Positions 30,594-38,915 of a stretch of DNA of 64,000 bases are shown one piece after another (position 1 is the first letter of the stretch; each line of letters begins with the position of its first letter). The stretch spans positions 62,001 to 126,000 of the forward strand of contig JAZRDG010000062.1 in the NCBI GenBank assembly GCA_045660125.1, read 5' to 3'. Source of the DNA: SVQP01 sp045660125 (GTDB lineage: Bacteria; Bacillota; Clostridia; Oscillospirales; CAG-272). The notes beneath the pieces are model-generated. The model was not told where the DNA came from, made no database searches, and saw nothing but the letters and a program-made list of their open reading frames with translations. The position numbers were made by a program, and so were the translations under genes.

Positions 30594-31319
30594 TTATTTT
30601 ATCGGGTAGGGAAGGAAAGAAAGATGATCAGCGGATATTCTGACAAAGCGAATGTCGTTATAATAGAGCACGCTTGGCAGATTATAACCGCCGTGAATAT
30701 GTCCGAAGTAGCAATTCTTGATGCCGTACTTGGAGAGCGTCTCAAGAATTTCAGGACAGATGAAATTGCCCCAAACGGGCGGGAAATGCAGAAATACGAG
30801 AATTTCCTCAGGATCGTCCGCATTTTGCATAGACAATCCTTGCTTGATGCTGAGCTCAAGTCTGATAACTTCTCGGTTGACGATCTTGGCGTAATCGGTT
30901 TGCGAGACGGTCAGCTGCTGACTGTCATCGGTAAACCAACCGCGCGTTCCGCAGATGATTTTGTTCTCAACCTTATACGCATTGTTATGTAACAGCGAAA
31001 CGGTTTCGATTTTGTGTTGCGCAAAAAATGCATTCAGCTTTGATGCGGTTGACCACCAAAAATCATGATTGCCCTTGCCAATGATTTTGTTTCCGGGAAG
31101 TGCATTCAAAAAGCAAAGATCCTGTGCGGCTTCCTCCAAGGTCAATGCCCAGGAAATATCTCCGGGAATAACCACGGTATCGCCATCCTTGACTGTATTG
31201 CGCCAATGCTGCTCCAATTTGTCCACGTATCCGTTCCAGCGTGCACCGAACACTTCCATGGATTTATTGGTTTGATCGTTGGTTGACAAATGCAAATCGG
31301 CTATTGTATAAATTGCCAT
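30594..31319 (-). CDS. Calcineurin-type metallophosphoesterase
   Basis: A 241-residue metallophosphoesterase. The motif blocks are in order: DLHL (8-11), GDISW (about 53), GNHDFW (about 82), FLHFPPVW (about 177) and GHIHGG (about 207). These bind two metal ions and hydrolyse phosphomonoesters, phosphodiesters or pyrophosphates; the substrate is not predictable. An AAAGGAG precedes the ATG. The gene is divergent from the small DUF1540 gene. Confidence 0.9.
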   Translation of the reverse strand: MAIYTIADLHLSTNDQTNKSMEVFGARWNGYVDKLEQHWRNTVKDGDTVVIPGDISWALTLEEAAQDLCFLNALPGNKIIGKGNHDFWWSTASKLNAFFAQHKIETVSLLHNNAYKVENKIICGTRGWFTDDSQQLTVSQTDYAKIVNREVIRLELSIKQGLSMQNADDPEEILVFLHFPPVWGNFICPEILETLSKYGIKNCYFGHIHGGYNLPSVLYYNDIRFVRISADHLSFLPYPIK

Positions 31320-31338
31320 GGAGAGCTCCTTTCGGTAA

Positions 31339-31367
31339 GAATAAATGAAACAAATACAGGCATACTA
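31339..31367 (+). promoter_or_regulatory. Candidate sigma-G promoter of the DUF1540 gene
   Basis: GAATA (31339-31343), a 17-base spacer and CATACTA (31361-31367) resemble the forespore sigma-G consensus (GHATR, 17-18 bases, CATnnTA). No sigma-A promoter is evident in this short gap. Confidence 0.4.
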
Positions 31368-31399
31368 CTATTGTCAGATTGACAAAAGGAGATATGAAA

Positions 31400-31588
31400 A
31401 TGGATACTAAGCGCGGATGCGGATGCGAAAAGCACATCAAGGACGTAAAGTGTGACGTAAAGAACTGTGTATATCACGACGGCGAGTGCTATTGCACAGC
31501 CGGCGAGATTGCAATCGGTCCTTCCTTCGCCACCTCTTCTACCGACACGATCTGTTCTACCTTCAAGCAGGATCAGGATAAAATGTAA
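31400..31588 (+). CDS. DUF1540 small cysteine-rich protein
   Basis: A 62-residue protein. The core VKCDVKNCVYHDGECYCTAGEI and the later CSTF match the DUF1540 family, whose paired cysteines are expected to bind a metal ion. The start at 31400 is chosen because GGAG (31388-31391) lies 8 bases upstream; the ATG at 31394 is too close. The function is unknown. A sigma-G-like promoter upstream suggests expression in the forespore. A shared terminator follows. Confidence 0.8.
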   Translation: MDTKRGCGCEKHIKDVKCDVKNCVYHDGECYCTAGEIAIGPSFATSSTDTICSTFKQDQDKM

Positions 31589-31595
31589 TTCCTGC

Positions 31596-31628
31596 GCGGA
31601 CATCGGATCATCCGATGTCCGCATTTTT
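31596..31628. terminator. Bidirectional terminator (DUF1540 / thrC)
   Basis: A perfect 12-base-pair stem GCGGACATCGGA / TCCGATGTCCGC (31596-31607, 31611-31622) with loop TCA and a run of T on the plus strand. Confidence 0.9.
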
Positions 31629-31634
31629 TAGTAA

Positions 31635-33122
31635 TTACTGGGTATCGGCGAATCGCAGCACCTCTTGCAAAATGTCCTTTGCGTCAACGGTCTTATCAAA
31701 TCTGACCGTACGCTCGCCAAGCCCTACCAGCGGATAGGGAATCTGCGTGCCCGTGTAATCGGAGAGCAGCGCCTGGGACTGCAGGGGATCTGCGGGAGCT
31801 TGTTTACCAAGTGAGGTATATACGTCTGCAGCGAACTTATAAGGGCTTGCGGTGGAAGCAACAACCATGGGCGTTGTGACGTCACCGGACTCTTGCAGAT
31901 ACTGTTCTGCGCAGCAAATGCCAACTGCAGTATGCGTATCCATCAGATAACCGCTCTGCTGATATTTGCAGATAGTTTGTGCGGTCTGCGCCTCGTCTGC
32001 AAAATAACCGCAGAAATCCGCATCAATACGTGCCTTGACCGCATTGCTGACAGTATATGCACCGTTTGTTGCAAGTGATTCCATATATGCCTTGGTCTGT
32101 TCTGCGCCTGCAACCAGATAAAGCAGACGCTCCAGATTGCTGGAGATCAGAATATCCATGGAGGGCGACATGGTCAGATGGAACTGACGGTTACGGTCGT
32201 AAGTACCGGTCTGCAAGAAATCGGTAAGGATGTTGTTTTTATTGGAAGCGCAAATCAGCTTGCCGATAGGCAATCCCATTTGCTTTGCCAGATAAGCGGC
32301 AAAAATATTACCAAAGTTACCGGTGGGAACACATACGTTCATGAGGTCTCCCATGCCAATGCGACCTTGGCTGAGCAGATCACAGTAAGCGGATACGTAA
32401 TACACGATCTGCGGTGCAAGTCTGCCCCAGTTGATCGAGTTTGCACTGGACAGGAAAAAGCCTTTTTCATCCAGAGTACGTGCAGCCTCAGCATCCGCAA
32501 AGATGCGCTTGACACCGGTTTGCGCATCGTCAAAATTGCCGTGAATTGCGCATACGTTGACGTTTTCGCCCTGCTGCGTGACCATTTGCAGCTTTTGGAT
32601 CTTGCTGACACCGTTGACGGGATAGAATACGGAGATGCACACCTGATCTACGTCACGGTAACCTTCAAGTGCAGCTTTGCCCGTGTCGCCGGAGGTGGCA
32701 ACCAGGATGAGTGCCTTGCGCTGCTCGCCCGTCTTTTTCAGTGCGCGGGAAAGCAAACGGGGCATGATCTGCAGTGCCATATCCTTGAATGCAGCCGTAG
32801 GGCCGTGCCACAGCTCTTGTGCGTATACATTATTGTTGATATGATGCAGAGGTGCCGCACCGCCTACGAAGGAGCTCTCGTGATAAGCCGCCTGACAATC
32901 CAAGAGCAGTTCCTCTTGCGTGTAATCCGTCAGATACTTACCGAGAATATAAGCCGCTCTGTGCGCATAATCCATGCCGCAAAGGGAAGTAATCTCGTCT
33001 GCAGTCAGCGTAGGAATAGATTCGGGAACGAACAGACCGCCATCGTCGGCAAGTCCTTTTCTGATTACCTGTGCAGAGGTGAATTTTTCTTGATTTGAAT
33101 CTCTTGTACTTTGGAATTTCAT
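31635..33122 (-). CDS. thrC: Threonine synthase
   Basis: A 495-residue PLP enzyme converting O-phosphohomoserine to threonine. The PLP lysine is K113 in GPTAAFKDMALQ. The N-terminal MKFQSTRDSNQEKFTSAQVIRKGLADDGGLFVPE and the ATSGDTGKAALEGY phosphate-binding motif are diagnostic of the longer (ThrC-2) class. It is the last of six closely spaced genes on this strand that begin with a homoserine-kinase-like/signal peptidase fusion, which could supply its substrate. GGAG lies 9 bases before the start. Confidence 0.97.
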   Translation of the reverse strand: MKFQSTRDSNQEKFTSAQVIRKGLADDGGLFVPESIPTLTADEITSLCGMDYAHRAAYILGKYLTDYTQEELLLDCQAAYHESSFVGGAAPLHHINNNVYAQELWHGPTAAFKDMALQIMPRLLSRALKKTGEQRKALILVATSGDTGKAALEGYRDVDQVCISVFYPVNGVSKIQKLQMVTQQGENVNVCAIHGNFDDAQTGVKRIFADAEAARTLDEKGFFLSSANSINWGRLAPQIVYYVSAYCDLLSQGRIGMGDLMNVCVPTGNFGNIFAAYLAKQMGLPIGKLICASNKNNILTDFLQTGTYDRNRQFHLTMSPSMDILISSNLERLLYLVAGAEQTKAYMESLATNGAYTVSNAVKARIDADFCGYFADEAQTAQTICKYQQSGYLMDTHTAVGICCAEQYLQESGDVTTPMVVASTASPYKFAADVYTSLGKQAPADPLQSQALLSDYTGTQIPYPLVGLGERTVRFDKTVDAKDILQEVLRFADTQ

Positions 33123-33137
33123 AATGTGGTCTCCGGT

Positions 33138-34088
33138 TTATAAAGTAAATTGATTCTGGAAAAACGTAAATGCATTCTTCCAAAAAATATTCTCAATGAG
33201 TTGATCGCTGCAGCCGCGCTTGGAAAGCATGTCTGCAACCTTATAAAGATCGTCTACGTGTTCAATGCCGTCCGGTAAATCTGTACCGTCAAAATCGCAG
33301 CCAAAGCAGAGATGATCCTGCGCGCCAAGCTCGAGATAACGCTCGATATGGCGCACCACGTCTTCAACGCCTGCATTCCGTTCGGAGCAATCACGCAAAT
33401 GAGAAGGGCACATGCTGACGCCGACAAGACCGCCAAGACGCATCAATTCAGCAAGGTGTCTGTCACGCAGATTTCTTGTATGTGCATATGCGGAGTAAGA
33501 ATTGGAATGCGTTGCGATAAAGGGCTTTTGATATTCGTTTGCGATCTCGATAACGTCATCTACGCTTTGCTCGGAAGCGTGCGAAATATCAGGAATGATC
33601 CCCAGCTCAAAGCAGCCGCGCACAACTTGCTTTCCGAAATCCGTCAATCCGACCTCTGTGTTGTGCGAGCCGCCAATGCAGGTCTCACCGCCCCACAAAA
33701 GCGTCATGCAGCGCACGCCTTTATCAAGCAGCACGCGCAGTCGTTGAATGTCGCCTGCAAGCAATCTTGCATCCTCAACCGCCAACACGGCAGCTCTTTT
33801 TGATGCAGCAATGGCTTGGTCAAGCTCAGCCTTGTTGCGAACACGCGCAATGCTTTGCTGCTCGCGGTCAATCAGCCGGTCAAAATTATCTGCAATTTTG
33901 AGAAAATCATCCCAACAAGTCTGGTCGTCGCGTCTGCGATCCGACCAAATTGCAAACAATTGTACGTATTTGTCATAAGTTTGGGCATAAGAAAGGGAAA
34001 TGTGACAGGTATTATCACGTAATCCCTCGTTTCTGCGATACAGTTCAAAAGCAGTATCGCAATGCGTATCAAACAACGATAGGTTCAT
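33138..34088 (-). CDS. Membrane dipeptidase (peptidase family M19)
   Basis: A 316-residue renal-dipeptidase-like enzyme of the TIM-barrel metallohydrolase class. The zinc-binding FDTHCDTAFEL (H9, D11) opens the protein; further ligands are expected in VEDARLL, PFIATHSNS (two histidine-bearing loops) and HLCFGCDFDGTD. It hydrolyses dipeptides, often with a D-residue at the C-terminal position. It has no signal peptide here, so it is probably cytoplasmic. It lies 15 bases from both neighbours in the operon. Confidence 0.92.
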   Translation of the reverse strand: MNLSLFDTHCDTAFELYRRNEGLRDNTCHISLSYAQTYDKYVQLFAIWSDRRRDDQTCWDDFLKIADNFDRLIDREQQSIARVRNKAELDQAIAASKRAAVLAVEDARLLAGDIQRLRVLLDKGVRCMTLLWGGETCIGGSHNTEVGLTDFGKQVVRGCFELGIIPDISHASEQSVDDVIEIANEYQKPFIATHSNSYSAYAHTRNLRDRHLAELMRLGGLVGVSMCPSHLRDCSERNAGVEDVVRHIERYLELGAQDHLCFGCDFDGTDLPDGIEHVDDLYKVADMLSKRGCSDQLIENIFWKNAFTFFQNQFTL

Positions 34089-34103
34089 AAATGCTCCTTT
34101 CGA

Positions 34104-34556
34104 CTATGGACGGTACCCGTGGACGCCAAAGGCATTCTCAATATGGTTTATATGCAAGACGCGTCTGTGCGGCGTGCCAAGCATGCCCGTAATTTTCTCG
34201 ATCAGCTTATCAAAGGGCTTTAAGTCCTTGTCAGGCGCGAGATAAACCTCAATCACGTCCATGCGCGGCTGCAAGTTGTAATTGTTCTTTACAAGGTACG
34301 TATTGGCGGCACGCAACAGGTGCGCTTGCTTTTGATAGGTTACGGCAGAAGCGGGTGCTGAATACCGATCCGCGTCCTCGGGACGGCAGATGCGCGTTTT
34401 CACTTCCACAAAAGCGATATACTGCTTGTCAGCCGCAATAATATCAAGCTCCTGATGCGAGACGTGCAAATTGCGCTCAAGCACGTCATATCCATGCCTT
34501 TGCAAATACTTTGCCGCTACCTGCTCGCCGCGCTTGCCAACCTGTGCTTTATTCAT
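34104..34556 (-). CDS. yraN: YraN-family (UPF0102) nuclease-fold protein
   Basis: A 150-residue protein of the UPF0102/YraN family, with a restriction-endonuclease-like fold. The start MNKAQVGKRGEQVAAKYLQRHGYDVL and the core ELDIIAADKQYIAFVEVKTR (acidic pair and lysine of the PD-ExK motif) are clear. The role is unproven, and Holliday-junction-like processing is often suggested. The start at 34556 overlaps the rnhB stop, as is usual for this pair. The longer reading upstream belongs to the rnhB region in another frame. Confidence 0.9.
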   Translation of the reverse strand: MNKAQVGKRGEQVAAKYLQRHGYDVLERNLHVSHQELDIIAADKQYIAFVEVKTRICRPEDADRYSAPASAVTYQKQAHLLRAANTYLVKNNYNLQPRMDVIEVYLAPDKDLKPFDKLIEKITGMLGTPHRRVLHINHIENAFGVHGYRP

Positions 34557-35160
34557 GCTTTTCTTTTTCCAAAAAGCGCACGAATTGCTTTCTGTGAATA
34601 GGGGAAGCGCCGTACTCGCGTAAAGCCTGCATATGCGCCTTAGTGCCGTATCCCTTGTGCTTTGCAATACCGTATTGCGGATATGCCGCATCAAGCTCCA
34701 CGCACATTCTGTCACGCGTGACCTTGGCGAGAATAGAAGCAGCCGCAATGGACGGGGAAGTCGCATCACCCGAAATAACCGCTTTGGCGTCTATTTGAAA
34801 ATCTCTGGAAACGTTACCGTCGATCAGCGCAAAATCCGCCTTGATCGAAAGTCCGTCAATTGCACGTCTCATAGCAAGCAACGTGGCTTCCAGAATATTC
34901 AGCTGATCAATTTCCTCAACGCTGGCACTTGCAATACAGTACGCCACAGCGTTTTCCTTGATCAGATCAAAAAGCTGATCTCTTTTTTTCTCCGAGAGCT
35001 TCTTGGAATCGTTGAGCCCGGGTAAAACGAGTCCGCACGGTAAAATACACGCAGCAGCTACCACAGGACCGCACAAAGGACCTCTGCCGGCTTCGTCAAC
35101 GCCGCAGACGTTCTGATAACCAAGATCGTAAAGCTCGGATTCAAGTGTATATTCCAACAT
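34549..35160 (-). CDS. rnhB: Ribonuclease HII
   Basis: A 203-residue RNase HII. The active site motif CGVDEAGRGPLCGPVVAAA gives D22 and E23; the third acid falls in the LIDGN segment (about residue 117) and a fourth in the ELDAAYPQYGIAKHKGYGT region. It removes RNA residues misincorporated in DNA. It follows rbgA by 9 bases and overlaps yraN by 8, which preserves the lepB-rbgA-rnhB-yraN order of Firmicutes. Confidence 0.96.
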   Translation of the reverse strand: MLEYTLESELYDLGYQNVCGVDEAGRGPLCGPVVAAACILPCGLVLPGLNDSKKLSEKKRDQLFDLIKENAVAYCIASASVEEIDQLNILEATLLAMRRAIDGLSIKADFALIDGNVSRDFQIDAKAVISGDATSPSIAAASILAKVTRDRMCVELDAAYPQYGIAKHKGYGTKAHMQALREYGASPIHRKQFVRFLEKEKHE

Positions 35161-35169
35161 ATTGTCTCC

Positions 35170-36042
35170 TTAATCGTCGCGACGCATATCAAGCGTCACG
35201 CGTCCGATTTTTCCTGCGCGATATTCATCAAGCAGCATGTTAGCGGTACGTTCGGAATGAACCTCGCCGCCCGAGATCAAAAATCCGCGCTTCTTTCCGA
35301 TAGCAAGCATCAGGTCGTAATCACTCATATCATCATATTGCGACATATCGCCAAGCTTATAGCGTTCACTCAAAAGCGAAGGATAAAGCGTGCGCAGTCT
35401 GCCGCACAGAATCATGGCAATTTCTTCAATGTCCAGAATATCGTCCTTGATCGCACCGGTAATGGCAAGATTTTCGCCAACCGTTCTTTCTTCGAACTTG
35501 GGCCAGAGAATTCCGGGCATATCCAAAAGATCGATGCCGATATTGGTAGCAACCCATTGCTTGTCAACGGTTACACCGGGACGGTTTTCTACCTTGGCTT
35601 TCTTATTACCGCAAAGCTTATTGATCAGCGAGGATTTGCCAACGTTGGGCACACCCAGCACCATGGCGCGCAGTTTTCTGCCTGCCATGCCTTTATTTTT
35701 GTATCTTTCGACTTTTTCAATCAAGATATCGTGGATAGCGGGGCTGAGCTGCTTAATGCCTTCGCCACCGATACAGTCGGTCAGAATGCATACGGTATGA
35801 TCGTTCGTATAATGCTGTACCCAATACTTGTTAGCCGCAGGGTCAGCCAGAGAGGCTTTGTTGAGCAACAACAGCGTGGGCTTTTCACCGATCATCTTTC
35901 CGATTTCGGGATTTCTGGACGAATAGGGAATACGTGCATCCAGAATTTCTATAATAATGTCAACGTTTTTAAGGTTTTCCGAAATCAAACGGCGCGTTTT
36001 CGCCATATGCCCGGGAAACCATTGAATTACCTGAGAGGGCAT
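35170..36042 (-). CDS. rbgA: Ribosome biogenesis GTPase RbgA (YlqF)
   Basis: A 290-residue circularly permuted GTPase: G4 (N61-K-A-S) comes first, then G1 (G130-VPNVGKS) and G3 (D174-M-P-G). The N-terminal IQWFPGHMAKTRR is the family signature, and the C-terminal domain is of the ANTAR-like type. It assists late assembly of the 50S subunit in Bacillus. It is second in a six-gene operon, 20 bases after the fusion gene that ends in signal peptidase. Confidence 0.97.
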   Translation of the reverse strand: MPSQVIQWFPGHMAKTRRLISENLKNVDIIIEILDARIPYSSRNPEIGKMIGEKPTLLLLNKASLADPAANKYWVQHYTNDHTVCILTDCIGGEGIKQLSPAIHDILIEKVERYKNKGMAGRKLRAMVLGVPNVGKSSLINKLCGNKKAKVENRPGVTVDKQWVATNIGIDLLDMPGILWPKFEERTVGENLAITGAIKDDILDIEEIAMILCGRLRTLYPSLLSERYKLGDMSQYDDMSDYDLMLAIGKKRGFLISGGEVHSERTANMLLDEYRAGKIGRVTLDMRRDD

Positions 36043-36062
36043 TGGTTTCTTTCCTTTCGGGA

Positions 36063-37916
36063 TTAGTCTGTGTAAATAGTGAACGGCTTGATACGAAGAA
36101 TCGCCTTGCCAAGCACGGTGCGCTCGTCGATAAATCCGATGCTGCGGCTATCCGCAGAGAAGTTTCTGTTATCTCCCAAGACAAACAGCTTGCCTTCGGG
36201 CACGGTAAAGGAATAATTGCCCGATTCCTCGTCATACTCGGCATTCAAGGGATTGTTGATTGCAGACAGATTATCAATCCATTCGTACTGATCACCGTAA
36301 TCGTCCTTGTCGCGATTATAATACGTAGCAAACTCGTCACTGTAATCAATACGCTCACCGGTTTGCGCGTCCGTAATGACAATGGACTTTTGCTCAAAAT
36401 TCAAAACGACCTGCTGGCCGCCCGTTGCAATAACGCGCTTGACCAAGGGCTTTTGATATCTTTCGGTCTGATGGAAAACAACTACGTCGCCGTTATCCGG
36501 AGTATAGAGCAAATCGCTGATCACAAGCATCTGACCGTGCTCAAAGGAGTTTTTCATGGACTCACCGTCAACGCGGCAAAGACGCGCACAGAACGAGAAC
36601 AAGACCAGGACCATGGTGATCGAAAATACGAATATTTCAAGATAATCGAAAAAATTCGAAGCAAACGAGCCCGACTTGTTTGTGCCTGCCAAGGCAGCAG
36701 CATCGTCTTTATCAATGACCAAGTCAAGCAGGTCGTGACCGTGCTCAACGCAGATATCGGTCAGCGTCGCGGATTTCTCGTCAAAAGAGTCCACTCCTAC
36801 GTATTCTTTTTTGGAATCGTAGAGCATAAACGGCACGGGATCGGAGGAGTGCGTGCGAAGCTGCAGGGGAGTGGGGTGATCCGGTAATACCAGAATCTTA
36901 AAATCATCGTCGCAGCTCGCCAGATACTCGTATATCGGCTTGAGAATCTTTTGGTCGATCAGCTCAATGGAAAGCACTTTGTTGTCGATCTCGCCTCGGT
37001 GTCCGCATTCGTCAGGGCCTTCGACGTGTACGTAAACGAAATCAATACCGGATTTGAAAGCATCAATCGCTGCTTGCGCCTTGCCTTCATAGTTTGTGTG
37101 CACGTTGCCGGTAGCGCCCTCAACGTCAATCGAACGCATACCTGCGCAAATACCGATACCCTTGATCAGGTCAACTGCAGAAATCACGGCACCGTCAATT
37201 CCCCATTTTTCGCGGAAAGAGGGAAGTGTCGGCTTCTTTCCGGGGCTCCAAAGCCAAGCAGAGTTTGCAGGGCGAAGTCCGCGCGCACGTCTTGCCTGAT
37301 TTACGGGGTGATTATTGAGTACTTCGTAGCTTTCCTTCATCAGCGCATAGTAATCCTCGCCGCCTTCCGCTACAGGCAGATGATCTTTAATACACTGACC
37401 GAGAATATCATGCGGACGCATAAAAGGATAACTGTCGGGTTGATTTTTCCAGATCAGGCAATGTCTGTAGCTGACTCCCGTATGAAAGGTGCGAAAATCG
37501 TTTCCGAAATGCTCCTGCAGCGCTTTGATCAATTCGTCAGCTTCCTCGGTGGAGATCTCATCCGCGCTGTGATCGATCATGATCTTATCTTCATACAGCT
37601 CTTGCTCCTCGGAAAGCGTGACGAGATTGCAACGAAAAGCGGTTTCGTCAGGCTGCATATCAATTCCCATGCTGACCGCCTCCAGAGGAGAGCGTCCGCG
37701 AGAATAAACCTTCGGATCGAATGACAAAATAGCCATATTTGCAGTATCGCTTTCAGGGACCATGCCTTCGGGGACGTTTGACACGACACCAACCATGGAT
37801 TCCTTGGCAAGCGCATCCATACAAGGCTTGTACGCATTTTGCATAGGAGTCTGATCGTCTAACTGTTCAACGCAATAATCAGCCATTCCATCGGGTATTA
37901 AAACAAGATATTTCAT
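36063..37916 (-). CDS. Fusion: cofactor-independent PGM-like / proposed homoserine kinase domain with signal peptidase I
   Basis: A 617-residue in-frame fusion. Residues 1-402 form a complete archaeal-type phosphoglycerate mutase-like domain (MKYLVLIPDGMADY, ESDTANMAILSFDP, RPANSAWLWSPGK, LPDHPTPLQLRTHSSDPVPF), a family annotated as PGM or as a proposed homoserine kinase. After a linker (403-420), a membrane helix (428-444) leads to signal peptidase I with S453 (VDGESM), K493 (PLVKRVIATGG) and GDNRNFSADSRSIG. The usual SMxPT is SMKNS here. Topology fits: kinase-like part inside, peptidase outside. I see no internal start with a ribosome binding site at the junction. The start 37916 has GGAG 8 bases upstream. 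The signal peptidase half sits exactly where lepB normally precedes rbgA, and thrC ends the operon. Confidence 0.88.
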   Translation of the reverse strand: MKYLVLIPDGMADYCVEQLDDQTPMQNAYKPCMDALAKESMVGVVSNVPEGMVPESDTANMAILSFDPKVYSRGRSPLEAVSMGIDMQPDETAFRCNLVTLSEEQELYEDKIMIDHSADEISTEEADELIKALQEHFGNDFRTFHTGVSYRHCLIWKNQPDSYPFMRPHDILGQCIKDHLPVAEGGEDYYALMKESYEVLNNHPVNQARRARGLRPANSAWLWSPGKKPTLPSFREKWGIDGAVISAVDLIKGIGICAGMRSIDVEGATGNVHTNYEGKAQAAIDAFKSGIDFVYVHVEGPDECGHRGEIDNKVLSIELIDQKILKPIYEYLASCDDDFKILVLPDHPTPLQLRTHSSDPVPFMLYDSKKEYVGVDSFDEKSATLTDICVEHGHDLLDLVIDKDDAAALAGTNKSGSFASNFFDYLEIFVFSITMVLVLFSFCARLCRVDGESMKNSFEHGQMLVISDLLYTPDNGDVVVFHQTERYQKPLVKRVIATGGQQVVLNFEQKSIVITDAQTGERIDYSDEFATYYNRDKDDYGDQYEWIDNLSAINNPLNAEYDEESGNYSFTVPEGKLFVLGDNRNFSADSRSIGFIDERTVLGKAILRIKPFTIYTD

Positions 37917-37946
37917 AATTTGCTCCGGGAAATAATTATTCATAAT

Positions 37947-37975
37947 ATTATATCATATATCAGTAAATTATACAA
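37947..37975 (-). promoter_or_regulatory. Sigma-A promoter of the fusion-to-thrC operon
   Basis: On the minus strand, TTGTAT (37970-37975), a 17-base spacer and TATAAT (37947-37952). It is the only good promoter seen ahead of the six closely spaced genes. Confidence 0.7.
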
Positions 37976-38049
37976 CACCTTTCGCGAATAATGCGAAACT
38001 TTTTGCAAGAAAATTTGCAAGAAATTCATACCTTTCATAGCAAGCGCTC

Positions 38050-38078
38050 TTGCTTTCGACGGCAAAATATGATATAAT
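38050..38078 (+). promoter_or_regulatory. Sigma-A promoter
   Basis: TTGCTT (38050-38055), a 17-base spacer and TATAAT (38073-38078), before the gene at 38112. Confidence 0.72.
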
Positions 38079-38111
38079 AATCACAACGCACTATGAATAG
38101 GAGAATTTTTT

Positions 38112-38864
38112 GTGAATCAGCAGCAACAAGAGCAACACGATATGCCTAGAAGCGCCAGAGAGCAAACCAAGAAATTGAAGAAAATCATTATCATTGCTTT
38201 TTGCGCCATGCTTGCATTTGTGATGGTATATTTCATTTTTGCATCTTTTCTTTCCGAAGCCATGACGGAGACCGTATACGGGTACTTCCCCTGGCTGGAA
38301 GATTGGCTTAGCGGGGGAGCGGGCAACGAGTATCAGGGAAATGACTTTACGATCATTTTCTATCCCGTCGATTACGAATACGATATCATGAAGGATAAAG
38401 AGTACCTCGAGCTTGACAGAAAGATCTACTATTATGCTGACAAAACGCAGCTTGGTACCATGATCGAGCTTGACGACTCGAACCGTGATAAGCAAGCAAT
38501 GGGCGTTACGCTGATTTGCGACATGATTGAAAGCATCATCATGGGTGATGCAGATGCGTATAACGCTTGCTTTAGCGACTATTATTTTGAGCACAAGCAG
38601 GTCGATCCCGATCCCGGCTTTACCATGACGCAGCTGTACGATATCAAGATCACGCACATCATGGAGCAAAAAGTAACGGATAAAAAGCTCGGTACTTATA
38701 CGGAATATCACTTTGTACTGCAATATTCGATCCACAAGAATAACGGTACGTTCCGTACGGATATCGGTAGCGACGGAAATGCCGCTACGTACTTGATTAT
38801 TACGGACAGAAACGGCAAGCTTTTGGTCGAGGACATGTTCTACGGCTATAAGTTCAGACACTGA
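38112..38864 (+). CDS. Hypothetical membrane-anchored protein
   Basis: A 250-residue protein with a polar, glutamine-rich cytoplasmic N terminus (1-25), one membrane helix (about 26-47) and a long extracellular domain (about 70-250) rich in acidic and aromatic residues. I do not recognise the domain; the later part (GFTMTQLYDIKITHIMEQ, YTEYHFVLQYSIHKNNGTF) has the look of an NTF2/SnoaL-like beta sheet. Translation begins at GTG, with AGGAG about 8 bases upstream; no ATG is well placed. It is monocistronic, with its own promoter and terminator. Confidence 0.68.
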   Translation: MNQQQQEQHDMPRSAREQTKKLKKIIIIAFCAMLAFVMVYFIFASFLSEAMTETVYGYFPWLEDWLSGGAGNEYQGNDFTIIFYPVDYEYDIMKDKEYLELDRKIYYYADKTQLGTMIELDDSNRDKQAMGVTLICDMIESIIMGDADAYNACFSDYYFEHKQVDPDPGFTMTQLYDIKITHIMEQKVTDKKLGTYTEYHFVLQYSIHKNNGTFRTDIGSDGNAATYLIITDRNGKLLVEDMFYGYKFRH

Positions 38865-38878
38865 TCATTTCAATCAAT

Positions 38879-38907
38879 AAAAAAAGAGGCGCGAGCCTCT
38901 TTTTTTA
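38879..38907. terminator. Bidirectional terminator
   Basis: The stem AAAAAAAGAGGC / GCCTCTTTTTTT (38879-38890, 38895-38906) with loop GCGA, bounded by A- and T-runs that serve both convergent genes. Confidence 0.9.
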
Positions 38908-38915
38908 TATGTGCA

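Noticed and set aside
30525..30992. A 155-codon plus-strand frame at the tig/phosphoesterase boundary
   Set aside because: Mostly antisense to the metallophosphoesterase, whose motifs are unmistakable on the other strand.
36560..36710. A separate lepB gene starting internally after the PGM-like domain
   Set aside because: No ATG or GTG with a ribosome binding site occurs between the domains. A TTG near 36690 lacks a Shine-Dalgarno sequence, so a single fused product is more likely; it still deserves experimental proof.
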